Positions 13,575 through 21,524 of a stretch of DNA of 21,524 bases are shown here, one piece after another (positions within the stretch are counted from its first letter, which is position 1; each line of letters begins with the position of its first letter). The notes under the pieces were generated by a model. That model searched no databases and was not told the origin of the DNA. It worked only from the letters and a program-made list of their open reading frames with translations. The position numbers and the translations under genes are program-made. The stretch is from SIG673 sp045653945 (GTDB lineage: Bacteria > Bacillota > Clostridia > Oscillospirales > CAG-272): contig JAZOML010000054.1 of assembly GCA_045653945.1 (NCBI GenBank), positions 1-21,524 of the forward strand. The letters are read 5' to 3'.

Positions 13575-14795
13575 ATGAAATATCTTGTTTTACTTTGCGA
13601 CGGCGCTGCCGATTACAAAAACGATGAAATTGGCGGAAAAACTCCGCTTGAGGTTGCAAAAAAGCCCACTATGGATATGCTTGCAAAGAAATCCATTGCG
13701 GGTACGGTTTCAAACGTCCCCGTAGGTATGGTACCCGAATCGGATACCGCCAACCTTGCGGTTATGTCGTATGACCCCAAGCAGTTTTCAAAGGGACGCT
13801 CACCCCTTGAAGCTATGTCACTTGGACTTGAAATGTCCCCAACCGATACCGCATACCGTTGCAACGTCGTAACTCTTGGCAATCCCGACGGTGTTGAAGT
13901 ACCGTACGAGGACAAAATTATGATAGACCACGGTGCCGACGAAATAACCACCCCTGAGGCGGATATACTCATAAAGGCAATTCAGGACGAGCTTGGCGAC
14001 GAAATGAAGCATTTCTATACAGGCGTCAGCTACCGTCATTGCCTTATTTGGAATAATGCTCCCGAGTTTAAGGACTTTATGCGTCCCCACGATATTCTCG
14101 GTCAGGGTATAAAGGAATATCTCCCCGGAGAACCCTTCCTTACAATACAAAAAAAGAGCTATGAGATACTTAAAAACCACCCTGTTAACCTTGCAAGAAT
14201 AGAAAAAGGACTCCGTCCTGCAAACTCCACTTGGTTTTGGTCGCCCGGAAAGAAGCCCGCACTTCCTTCCTTTGAGGAAAAATGGGGACTCAAAGCATCC
14301 GTTATCTCGGCAGTTGACCTTATCAAGGGTATCGCTATTTGTGCAAAGATGCGTTCCGTTGACGTTGAGGGTGCAACGGGTAATATTAGCACAAACTTTG
14401 CAGGAAAGGGCAAGGCGGCTATTGAAGAATTCAAAAACGGTCAGGACTACGTTTATATCCACGTAGAGGCACCCGACGAGTGCGGACACAGAGCCGAGCT
14501 TGATAATAAAATTCTCTCAATAGAAAAGATTGACGCCGAGATTTTAAAGCCCGTTTACGATTATCTTGTAAGCTCTGGCGAGGATTTCAAAATTCTCGTG
14601 CTTCCCGACCATCCCACACCGATTTGTAAGCGCACCCACACAATGGATGCAGTTCCTTTTATTCTGTATTCAAGCGAAAAGGACGAAAACGGAATCGACT
14701 GCTACTGTGAGGATACCGCAGCGGCAAAGGGACTTTACATTTCCAAGGGCGAAAACCTTATGGAGCTTTTCATAAACGGAAATCTTATTAAATAA
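13575..14795 (+). CDS. apgM: Archaeal-type cofactor-independent phosphoglycerate mutase / proposed homoserine kinase
   Basis: Alkaline-phosphatase superfamily phosphotransferase, 406 residues. Metal and catalytic landmarks are Asp9 in LLCDGAADY, Ser56-Asp57 in VPESDTANLAVMSYDP, GRSPLEAMSLG, and the C-terminal metal ligands in HVEAPDECGHRAE and LPDHPTPICKRTHT. Proteins of this subgroup are annotated either as glycolytic 2,3-bisphosphoglycerate-independent mutase or as a proposed homoserine kinase in organisms lacking thrB. The presence of thrC in the same window makes the second reading plausible but does not prove it. AAAGGA lies 9-10 bases before the ATG. It has a strong promoter and heads a five-gene run, with lepB starting 16 bases after its stop. 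Confidence 0.88.
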   Translation: MKYLVLLCDGAADYKNDEIGGKTPLEVAKKPTMDMLAKKSIAGTVSNVPVGMVPESDTANLAVMSYDPKQFSKGRSPLEAMSLGLEMSPTDTAYRCNVVTLGNPDGVEVPYEDKIMIDHGADEITTPEADILIKAIQDELGDEMKHFYTGVSYRHCLIWNNAPEFKDFMRPHDILGQGIKEYLPGEPFLTIQKKSYEILKNHPVNLARIEKGLRPANSTWFWSPGKKPALPSFEEKWGLKASVISAVDLIKGIAICAKMRSVDVEGATGNISTNFAGKGKAAIEEFKNGQDYVYIHVEAPDECGHRAELDNKILSIEKIDAEILKPVYDYLVSSGEDFKILVLPDHPTPICKRTHTMDAVPFILYSSEKDENGIDCYCEDTAAAKGLYISKGENLMELFINGNLIK

Positions 14796-14811
14796 GTTAA
14801 GGATTTTTTAG

Positions 14812-15405
14812 ATGAACGATTTTAAAGATACTGAAAGCGTGAACAACACGGGCGAGGAAAAAAAGCCCTCCCCTCTCGCCTCAGTGCTTGAGTGGGCACA
14901 AATGCTCGCACTGTATTTTTCCGTAGCTATGCTCATTTTAGTACTTTTCTTTACACACAGTCCCGTAATCGGAACGTCGATGAGCCCTACTCTTTCCGAC
15001 GGAGATATTTTAATCATAAGCCGCTTTGCATACACACCCGAAAGCGGCGATATCATAGTTTGTCAATCGGAAAAATACGGACTTGACTCCCCACTCGTAA
15101 AGCGTATTATTGCAACCGCGGGACAAACCGTTACGATAGATTACGAAAACAGAAAAATCACCGTTGACGGCGAGCCTTTAAGCGAGGATTACATTTCGGG
15201 CGAGATGACGCCGTTTGATACCTCGGATTATCTTGATACAACCTTTACCGTACCGAGCGGACACGTTTTTGTTATGGGCGATAACAGAGGACACAAAAAG
15301 TCGCTTGACAGCCGTAGCTCAAGTATCGGTATGATTGATACACGTTATATACTCGGAGAGGTTGTTGTGCGACTTTTCCCGATAAGCGATTTTAAATTTT
15401 TCTAA
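14812..15405 (+). CDS. lepB: Signal peptidase I
   Basis: Membrane serine protease that removes signal peptides from exported proteins. The 197 residues have an acidic/basic N-terminal tail of about 27 residues and one membrane segment (about 30-48). The catalytic Ser56 lies in GTSMSPTL, the general base Lys97 in LVKRIIATAG, and the conserved box MGDNRG at about 155-160 is followed by SLDSRS. The single N-terminal anchor and short length fit the Gram-positive type. AAGGA lies upstream of the ATG. The gene precedes rbgA by 17 bases, as in many Clostridia. Confidence 0.95.
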   Translation: MNDFKDTESVNNTGEEKKPSPLASVLEWAQMLALYFSVAMLILVLFFTHSPVIGTSMSPTLSDGDILIISRFAYTPESGDIIVCQSEKYGLDSPLVKRIIATAGQTVTIDYENRKITVDGEPLSEDYISGEMTPFDTSDYLDTTFTVPSGHVFVMGDNRGHKKSLDSRSSSIGMIDTRYILGEVVVRLFPISDFKFF

Positions 15406-15422
15406 AGCAAAGGAGACAGGCT

Positions 15423-16292
15423 ATGGAGCAATCAAAGCAAATACAATGGTTTCCCGGTCATATGGCGAAAACCAAGCGCCTTATTCGCGAGAGCCTGCCG
15501 CTCGTAGATATAGTTATCGAAATACTTGACGCAAGAATTCCCTATTCCTCACACAACCCCGATATAGAAAAGCTTGCCGAAAGTAAGCCAAGGCTTATTT
15601 TACTCAACAAAGCCTCTCTTGCAAATCAGTCCGCCTGCGACAAATGGCGAGACCATTTCAAAAAGCAGGGAATTGAGTGCATTTTTACCGACTGCAATAC
15701 AGGGCAGGGACTTTCGGATATTATGCCCAAAATCAAAGAAATACTTGCCGAAAAGCTTGCAAGATACGAAAGCAGAGGTATGCTCGGACGTACCCTAAAG
15801 GCTCTTGTAGTGGGTATTCCAAACTCAGGAAAGAGCACGTTTATCAACCGTATGGCAGGTTCTAACAAGGCAAAAACCGAAAACCGTCCAGGTGTAACAC
15901 GAGATAAGCAATGGGTACCGACAAAGCACGGTCTTGACCTGCTTGATACCCCCGGTGTGCTTTGGCCAAAGTTCGAGGAAAAGCTTGTCGGAGAGAATTT
16001 AGCTATCACGGGCGCAATCAAGGATATGATACTCGAAATCGAGGAAATTGCGTGTCTGCTCGTTTCAAGACTTCGTGCTATCGCCCCAATCGCTCTTATT
16101 GAAAGATATAAAATAACCGAAGCCGACCTTGACGACGAGCTTCTTGACTACGACGTGCTTGAGGCAATCGGCAAAAAAAGAGGCTTCCTTGCCGCACGAG
16201 GCGAGATTAATACCGAGCGAGCAGCTATTATGCTGCTTGAAGAATTCCGCTCGGGCAAAATAGGTAGAATTTCACTTGAGCTACCACAGTAA
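15423..16292 (+). CDS. rbgA: Ribosome biogenesis GTPase RbgA (YlqF)
   Basis: Circularly permuted GTPase that acts late in 50S assembly. The 289 residues begin with IQWFPGHMAKTKR, as is typical. The motif order is permuted: G4 (LLNKASLA, about 59-66), then G1 (GIPNSGKST, about 137-145), the G2-region RPGVT, then G3 (DTPG). The C-terminal RNA-binding ANTAR-like helix region includes GAIKDMILEIEEIA. The usual G4 NKxD aspartate is replaced by Ser here (NKAS), confirmed at the codon (tct). AAGGAG lies before the ATG. Its neighbours lepB and rnhB match the conserved cluster. Confidence 0.95.
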   Translation: MEQSKQIQWFPGHMAKTKRLIRESLPLVDIVIEILDARIPYSSHNPDIEKLAESKPRLILLNKASLANQSACDKWRDHFKKQGIECIFTDCNTGQGLSDIMPKIKEILAEKLARYESRGMLGRTLKALVVGIPNSGKSTFINRMAGSNKAKTENRPGVTRDKQWVPTKHGLDLLDTPGVLWPKFEEKLVGENLAITGAIKDMILEIEEIACLLVSRLRAIAPIALIERYKITEADLDDELLDYDVLEAIGKKRGFLAARGEINTERAAIMLLEEFRSGKIGRISLELPQ

Positions 16293-16306
16293 AGGATATT
16301 TAAGCT

Positions 16307-16927
16307 ATGCCAAGAAAAGCACCAACCCCGCTTGAGTGGGATATTGAAAACGAATATTTTGAAAAGGGCTACTCGGTAATCTGCGGTACCGATGAGGCAG
16401 GTCGAGGTCCGCTTTGCGGCCCCGTTGCCGCAGCGGCGGTAATTTTGCCAAAGGGCTTGATTTTACCCGGACTCAACGATTCAAAAAAGATTTCCGAAAA
16501 AAAGCGCGAGGAGCTTTACGATATAATTATTGAAAATGCCGTTTCTTATGCTATTGAGCTTGTTGACAATACGATTATTGATGAAATAAACATACTTAAC
16601 GCTGCTCAGCTTGCAATGAGAAAAAGCATCGAGCGTTTAACACCAAGCCCCGATTTGGCACTTGTTGACGGAAACGTAGCGAGAAATTTCCCCTGTGATG
16701 CAGTAACTGTTGTCAAGGGCGATGCAAAGTCCCCTAATATTGCGGCGGCTTCAATTCTTGCTAAGGTTACAAGAGATAGGCTTTGTCTTGAACACGATGC
16801 GCTTTATCCCGAATACGGAATTGCAAAGCACAAAGGCTACCCCACTGCCGAGCATATGGACGCCGTAAGAAAATACGGTCCAAGCCCGATTCACAGACTT
16901 ACATTTTTAAAATTTCTTAACGACTAA
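16307..16927 (+). CDS. rnhB: Ribonuclease HII
   Basis: Endonuclease that cuts RNA in RNA-DNA hybrids and removes misincorporated ribonucleotides. The 206 residues show the DEAGRGP motif (Asp29, Glu30), LNDSKKIS, the catalytic Asp121 in ALVDGN, and a further acidic ligand near Asp157 in AKVTRDRL. The C-terminal HKGYPTAEH segment is also typical. The ATG at 16307 follows AAAGGA and lies 14 bases after rbgA. mutS2 begins 8 bases after its stop, so it is tightly embedded in the operon. Confidence 0.96.
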   Translation: MPRKAPTPLEWDIENEYFEKGYSVICGTDEAGRGPLCGPVAAAAVILPKGLILPGLNDSKKISEKKREELYDIIIENAVSYAIELVDNTIIDEINILNAAQLAMRKSIERLTPSPDLALVDGNVARNFPCDAVTVVKGDAKSPNIAAASILAKVTRDRLCLEHDALYPEYGIAKHKGYPTAEHMDAVRKYGPSPIHRLTFLKFLND

Positions 16928-16935
16928 GAGGAATT

Positions 16936-19314
16936 ATGTCGCATTTTAAAAGAGCAATACGAACACTTGAATTTAATAAAATAGCGGAAATGCTTTCAGC
17001 CTGCGCTCCAACCGAGGGCGCAAAGCTTCTTGCACGCGACCTTATGCCCGAAGCAGACACAGTGAGAGTCAAAAGGCTTCAGGCTGAGACCTCCGCAGCA
17101 AGATATTTAATAGCAAAAAAGGGTATGCCGTCGTTTTGCTCCATTAAGGACGTTGCCGACAGCATCGAAAAGGCAATAAAGCACGCAACCCTTTCAACGG
17201 GTGAGCTGCGCGAAATCGGTAACGTGCTTCGCACTGCAAGAGGCGTACTTGATTATATTGATGACGGTGAGGCTGAACCTACCGTAATTGATGAAATATT
17301 CAAAAGACTCTCTCCAAACCGTTTTTTAGAGGAAAAAATCTTCCGTTCAATACCTATTGAGGATTTCGTTGCGGACGAGGCGTCCCCTGCACTTGCGGAT
17401 TTGCGCCGCAAGGTACGAAACGCTCAGGCAAACGTGCGAAATACACTGACTAAATTTATTTCGGGCAGCTATTCAAAATACCTTCAGGAAAACCTTGTAA
17501 CCGTTAAAAACGGAAGGTACGTTGTACCCGTAAAGGTTGAATACAAGAACGAAATCAAGGGTCTTATCCACGATACCTCGGCAACGGGAGCTACTGTTTT
17601 TATCGAGCCGTATGCAGTGGTTGAGGCAAACAATGAGCTTCGCGAGCTCGAAAGCAAGGAAGCAAGAGAAATTGAGCGCATACTCGCTTCACTTTCAAAG
17701 GACTGCGCCGATTACGGTCAGCAGATTAACCTCAACTTTATGAATTTAACGCTCCTTGCATTTATTTTTGCAAAGGGTGAATTTGCAAACAGGCTTGATG
17801 CCGTTGAGCCCGAAATAAACGAAAAGCACTACTTTTTACTTGAAAAAGCAAGACACCCGCTGCTTGACGTCAAAACCGTTGTACCGATAAGCGTTTCACT
17901 TGGGAAAGACTTTGACACGCTTGTTATCACGGGTCCGAATACAGGCGGTAAAACGGTAACACTTAAAACTCTCGGGCTTTTTGCTCTTATGGCACAATCG
18001 GGACTTGCTTTGCCGTGTAAAAATGCGGATATATGCCTTTTTGACGGAATTTTAGCGGATATAGGCGATGAGCAAAGCATTGAGCAATCACTCTCTACCT
18101 TTTCCTCGCATATGAGCGGTATACTCGATATTCTCGGCAAGGTTGACAAGGATAGCCTTGTGCTCTTTGACGAGCTTGGCTCAGGAACCGACCCTGTCGA
18201 GGGTGCGGCGATAGCAATATCAATACTTGAAGAGATACGCTCTTACGGTGCGCTTTGCGCCGCAACAACCCACTACTCCGAGCTTAAAGAATATGCGCTT
18301 AACACCAACGGCGTTACCAACGCAGGCTGTGAGTTTGATGTCGATACACTTAAGCCTACCTACCGACTTATTATCGGAACTCCAGGACGCTCAAACGCTT
18401 TTGCGATTTCCGAGCGAATCGGTATTCCAAAGCGAATAATCGCAAGAGCTAAGCAGTATATCAGCGCCGAGGACCGACAGGTTGAAAGAAGTATTGCAAG
18501 TCTTGATAAGGCAAGAGTTGAGCTTGATAAGCAAAAGGCAGAGCTTGACGCAAGAGAAAAAGCATTTAAGGAATACGAGGCAAAGCGGCAAAGTGAGCTT
18601 GAGGCTCTTAGTGAGCGCACTCATAGAGATACTCAAAATCTCCGTGAACAAGCTACCCGTATGATTGAAAGCGCAAGAGCAACCTCGAATTTCGTATTTG
18701 ACAAGCTTGAAAGACTTCAAAAGCAAAGCGCAAAGGAACTATCAAAGGAAGGACTTGAAAAGGCAAGAGCGGAAGTTCGCTCGGGACTTCGCTCCTCTGA
18801 GGACACCCTTATTGACACCGATATTTCCGATGACGAGGACTACACCTTGCCACGCCCACTGATTGTTGGCGACGAGGTACGTATCGTCGGAATTGACAAG
18901 GTAGGCACAGTACTCAAAACAGCTGATAAAAACGGCTTTGTTTCGGTACGAATCGGTATCGTTACAAGCAAAATAGAAGAAAACAAGCTCCGACTTATCG
19001 AAAAAAACGGCAAAAAGCCTCAAAAGGCTAAGAGCGGCACAGTAACCAAAACACTTGCGCCAAAAGCCTTTAAAACCGAAATTGACCTTCGCGGTATGAC
19101 GGGAGATGAGGCTTGGTTTGTTGTTGATAAATACATTGACGACGCATATATGGCAGGATTTTTTACCGTCAGTCTTATTCACGGCAAGGGAACAGGCGCA
19201 CTTAAACAAGCGCTATGGACGGCGCTTAAAAAAGAACCCCGTGTAGCATCCTTCCGTCTTGGCGGATACGGTGAGGGCGACGGCGGAGTTACAATAATAG
19301 AAATAAAGCACTAA
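16936..19314 (+). CDS. mutS2: Endonuclease MutS2
   Basis: MutS-family ATPase with a C-terminal Smr nuclease domain, 792 residues. It lacks the mismatch-recognition domain of MutS1. An N-terminal core and clamp region of about 320 residues precedes the ATPase, with Walker A TGPNTGGKT (about 333-341) and Walker B LVLFDELGSGTDP (about 403-415). A long charged coiled coil follows (about 515-630), rich in Lys, Glu, Arg and Gln. A KOW/SH3-like stretch lies at about 645-690, and the Smr domain from about 713 carries IDLRG and HGKGTG. Known roles are limiting recombination and, in Bacillus, rescue of stalled or collided ribosomes. AGAGGA lies 4 bases before the ATG. Confidence 0.96.
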   Translation: MSHFKRAIRTLEFNKIAEMLSACAPTEGAKLLARDLMPEADTVRVKRLQAETSAARYLIAKKGMPSFCSIKDVADSIEKAIKHATLSTGELREIGNVLRTARGVLDYIDDGEAEPTVIDEIFKRLSPNRFLEEKIFRSIPIEDFVADEASPALADLRRKVRNAQANVRNTLTKFISGSYSKYLQENLVTVKNGRYVVPVKVEYKNEIKGLIHDTSATGATVFIEPYAVVEANNELRELESKEAREIERILASLSKDCADYGQQINLNFMNLTLLAFIFAKGEFANRLDAVEPEINEKHYFLLEKARHPLLDVKTVVPISVSLGKDFDTLVITGPNTGGKTVTLKTLGLFALMAQSGLALPCKNADICLFDGILADIGDEQSIEQSLSTFSSHMSGILDILGKVDKDSLVLFDELGSGTDPVEGAAIAISILEEIRSYGALCAATTHYSELKEYALNTNGVTNAGCEFDVDTLKPTYRLIIGTPGRSNAFAISERIGIPKRIIARAKQYISAEDRQVERSIASLDKARVELDKQKAELDAREKAFKEYEAKRQSELEALSERTHRDTQNLREQATRMIESARATSNFVFDKLERLQKQSAKELSKEGLEKARAEVRSGLRSSEDTLIDTDISDDEDYTLPRPLIVGDEVRIVGIDKVGTVLKTADKNGFVSVRIGIVTSKIEENKLRLIEKNGKKPQKAKSGTVTKTLAPKAFKTEIDLRGMTGDEAWFVVDKYIDDAYMAGFFTVSLIHGKGTGALKQALWTALKKEPRVASFRLGGYGEGDGGVTIIEIKH

Positions 19315-19340
19315 TCCATAACTAAAGATAGGGAACAATT

Positions 19341-20198
19341 ATGGCAAATTTTCAGCTCGCAGCATTCACAGACGAATATTCCTCGGACTTTGCAAAGCAA
19401 ATCGAGGGAATGCAAAAAAACGGCATTAAATACACCGAAATACGCGGTGTAAACGGCAAAAACATTTGCCACCTCACCACAGAAGAGGTTAAGGAAGCAA
19501 AGCGTATGCTTGATGCAAACGGACTTTCCACTTGGAGCATCGGCTCACCGCTTGGCAAAATACAACTGCTTGAGGACGATATTCACGAGCATCTTGACAC
19601 CTGCAAAAGAATCTACGAGGCGGCAAATATTCTTGGAACTTCCAATATAAGAATGTTCTCGTTCTTCGTTCCCGACACAAATAATATCGCTCCGTACCGC
19701 AGTCAGGTAATGGAATATCTCCATATGATGCTTGAAGCGGCAAGACCTTACGGCGTTACCCTTTGCCACGAAAACGAAAAGGACATCTACGGAGCAAAGC
19801 CCGAGGGCGTACTTGAAATAATGAAGGAGTTCGGTGGCGAGATAAAATGCATCTTCGACCCCGCAAACTTTATCCAAGAGGACGTTACCACCTATCCCGA
19901 TGCCTACGGGCAGTTAAAGGATTACATCTACTATATGCACATCAAGGACTGCCACGAAAATAAATGGGTAGTTCCTGCGGGTACAGGCATTGGACGTATT
20001 CCCGAAATACTTGCAGACCTTAACAAGCGAGATGAAACAATCACTCTTACCCTTGAACCGCACCTTTGCCTGTTTGACGGTCTTAAGGAACTCGAAAGGG
20101 AAACTGTAAGCTCTATCATTCCCACCTATAAAACAAGTGAGGAAGCCTTTGGTGCGGCAACAGATGCACTTAAGAGCATACTTGCAAATTTAAAGTAA
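19341..20198 (+). CDS. Sugar phosphate isomerase/epimerase family TIM-barrel protein
   Basis: Protein of 285 residues with the xylose-isomerase-like TIM barrel. Likely metal ligands are spaced as in the family: Glu144 in CHENE, Asp173 in FDPANF, His200 in MHIKDC and Glu239 in LTLEPHL. Cytoplasmic, with no signal peptide. The substrate cannot be told from sequence. The next gene is a rhamnulokinase-like kinase, so an isomerase or epimerase step on a deoxyhexose or related ketose is a reasonable inference. It begins 26 bases after mutS2 with an AGGGA-like site and no visible promoter or terminator between. It is too short to be a classical RhaA (usually over 400 residues). Confidence 0.85.
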   Translation: MANFQLAAFTDEYSSDFAKQIEGMQKNGIKYTEIRGVNGKNICHLTTEEVKEAKRMLDANGLSTWSIGSPLGKIQLLEDDIHEHLDTCKRIYEAANILGTSNIRMFSFFVPDTNNIAPYRSQVMEYLHMMLEAARPYGVTLCHENEKDIYGAKPEGVLEIMKEFGGEIKCIFDPANFIQEDVTTYPDAYGQLKDYIYYMHIKDCHENKWVVPAGTGIGRIPEILADLNKRDETITLTLEPHLCLFDGLKELERETVSSIIPTYKTSEEAFGAATDALKSILANLK

Positions 20199-20238
20199 GA
20201 AAATAAATCTTTCCAAGGTAAAGAAAGGACTACATATT

Positions 20239-21524
20239 ATGGCAGATTTAAAAATGCTTGCTATCGACCTCGGCGCAACGAGTGGACGAGGAATTGTCGG
20301 TAGCTACGACGGTAAGAGGTTAACTCTTGCCGAAAACCACCGCTTTGATGACAGCTCAACCTATATGGCAGGAACGCTCCAATGGAACGTTATGGACATA
20401 TTTGAGAACATCAAGCAGTCCATAAAGCTCGCAGGCAAAGATATAAAAAGTATAGGTATCGACACTTGGGGCGTTGACTATGCTCTTATCGGCAAGGACG
20501 GAAGGATGGTTTCCTCTCCCGTAAACTACCGCGACAGCCGTACCGACGATATTATGGAGTACGCAAATAAGTATATGAGCAGAAGCGAGCTTTATCAGGC
20601 TACGGGTATTCAAAATATGAATTTCAATACCATATATCAGCTTCTCTCCGATATGCGTACCAACCCCGACCTCATTAATTCAGCAGACACTATGCTGATG
20701 ATTCCCGACTTTTTAAACTACCTGCTCACAGGACAAAAGTTTAACGAATATACAAACGCAACAACGGGTGCGCTTATCGACCCTAAAACAGGCGATTGGG
20801 CTTATGACGTAATCAAAAAGCACGGTATACCCACCCATATTTTCGGCAAGATTATTCAGCCCGGCACAAAGGTTGGGAAGCTCACCGACAAGGTAAGAGC
20901 TGAGGTTGGCGATATTAACGCAGACATTATCAGCGTTGCTTCTCACGATACCGCGTCCGCTATTATGGCAGTACCAGCTAAGGGCGATGATTTCGTTTAC
21001 ATAAGCTCGGGTACTTGGTCGCTTATGGGTACCGAGCTTGACGCTCCAATTATAAATAAGGAAACAGAAAGCTACAACATCACAAACGAGGGCGGAGCTT
21101 ACGGAAAGATTTGCTTCCTCAAAAATATTATGGGACTCTGGATTCACACCGAGTGTCGCCGCGACTTTGCAAAGCAGGACGGCTATAAGACCTCCTACGA
21201 TGACCTTGCGGCTATGGGTGAAGCGAGCGAGCCTATGCGTTCCTTAATCAACCCCGATGACGTTATCTTCACTCCTCCCGGAAATATGACGAAGCGTATA
21301 GCAGACTACTGCAAGAAAACAGGTCAGCCCGTTCCCGAAACCAAGGGACAGTTTGTTCGCTGCGTATTTGACAGCCTTGCGCTCCGCTACAAAGACACTC
21401 TTCTCAATATTGAAAAAATAACCGGCAAAAAGACTCCGTTTATCAACGTTATAGGCGGCGGCTCAAAGGAAACACTGCTCAACAAGTTCACAGCGGATAG
21501 CTGCGGTATTCCCGTATACGCAGG
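20239..21524 (+). CDS. rhaB: Rhamnulokinase-like FGGY carbohydrate kinase (partial, C-terminus outside window)
   Basis: FGGY-family sugar kinase; the first 428 codons are present and the frame is open at the right edge. It carries the phosphate-binding N-terminal loop AIDLGATSGRG (8-18), IDTWGVDYALIG (74-85), the catalytic-base Asp237 in SHDTAS, the rhamnulokinase-type SSGTWSLMG (256-264), and the C-terminal ATP-site IGGGSKE near the edge. The closest named family is L-rhamnulokinase, which phosphorylates L-rhamnulose. A related ketose such as L-fuculose cannot be ruled out. AAAGGA lies 10 bases before the ATG. It lies 40 bases after the TIM-barrel gene, so the two probably share one message. 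Confidence 0.88.
   Translation, partial: MADLKMLAIDLGATSGRGIVGSYDGKRLTLAENHRFDDSSTYMAGTLQWNVMDIFENIKQSIKLAGKDIKSIGIDTWGVDYALIGKDGRMVSSPVNYRDSRTDDIMEYANKYMSRSELYQATGIQNMNFNTIYQLLSDMRTNPDLINSADTMLMIPDFLNYLLTGQKFNEYTNATTGALIDPKTGDWAYDVIKKHGIPTHIFGKIIQPGTKVGKLTDKVRAEVGDINADIISVASHDTASAIMAVPAKGDDFVYISSGTWSLMGTELDAPIINKETESYNITNEGGAYGKICFLKNIMGLWIHTECRRDFAKQDGYKTSYDDLAAMGEASEPMRSLINPDDVIFTPPGNMTKRIADYCKKTGQPVPETKGQFVRCVFDSLALRYKDTLLNIEKITGKKTPFINVIGGGSKETLLNKFTADSCGIPVYA

Noticed and set aside
13818..14489. Open frame of 223 codons on the minus strand inside apgM
   Set aside because: It is fully antisense to a well supported enzyme gene, and the translation shows no known motif.
1..21524. CRISPR array, tRNA or rRNA gene, prophage, transposon, toxin-antitoxin or defence system
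   Set aside because: Reading both strands I found no spaced repeats, cloverleaf, transposase, integrase or restriction/defence genes. Nearly all sequence is accounted for by housekeeping genes.

Overview
The window looks like chromosomal core DNA from an endospore-forming, anaerobic member of the Bacillota, most likely class Clostridia. The evidence is three sporulation genes (yqfC, yqfD and a ylbJ-type gene), Firmicutes-type gene neighbourhoods (yqfC-yqfD-phoH-ybeY-era-recO and lepB-rbgA-rnhB-mutS2), frequent AGGAGG-like ribosome binding sites, and sigma-A promoters with 17-bp spacers. Species cannot be told from the sequence. Base composition is moderate. I saw no tRNA, rRNA, CRISPR array, transposase or phage gene, and both window ends cut through genes.

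Layout. (1) 1-3123, minus strand: protein quality control, in transcription order tig (trigger factor), clpP, clpX (cut off at the left edge). tig has a good promoter, and a terminator hairpin separates clpP from clpX. (2) 3150-4125: a metallophosphoesterase (minus) divergent from a small cysteine-rich DUF1540 gene (plus). An extended -10 promoter and a perfect palindrome lie between them. (3) 4126-4287: a scar holding the last 22 codons of a second, diverged thrC, followed by a short hairpin repeat. (4) 10405 down to 4288, minus strand: a tight run yqfC-yqfD-phoH-ybeY-era-recO-thrC (sporulation, RNA and ribosome maturation, recombination, threonine synthesis). (5) 10484-12910, plus strand: a ylbJ-type sporulation membrane protein from a TTG start, then a DUF3343 protein and a NifS/Csd-like aminotransferase. 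The last two are a likely sulfur or selenium handling pair. (6) 12919-13424: a two-way terminator and rplS (minus) with its own strong promoter. (7) 13505-19314, plus strand: a strong promoter drives apgM (phosphoglycerate mutase or proposed homoserine kinase), lepB, rbgA, rnhB and mutS2. (8) 19341-21524, plus strand: a TIM-barrel sugar isomerase/epimerase and a rhamnulokinase-like FGGY kinase, cut by the right edge. These begin a carbohydrate-use cassette.

How the genes fit together. Trigger factor and ClpXP handle nascent and damaged proteins. PhoH, YbeY, Era, RbgA and L19 are linked to ribosome assembly or rRNA handling, and MutS2 is associated with rescue of stalled ribosomes as well as DNA. 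RecO and RNase HII serve DNA repair and replication. ThrC and the ApgM-like protein may be consecutive steps of threonine synthesis (homoserine to phosphohomoserine to threonine).

Most of the window is ordinary housekeeping DNA. I found no clear new multi-gene system. The points most worth following are the ghost of a second thrC, the DUF3343/desulfurase pair, the shared motif ahead of the rplS and apgM promoters, the symmetric divergent promoter between yqfC and ylbJ, and an RbgA whose G4 motif lacks the usual aspartate.
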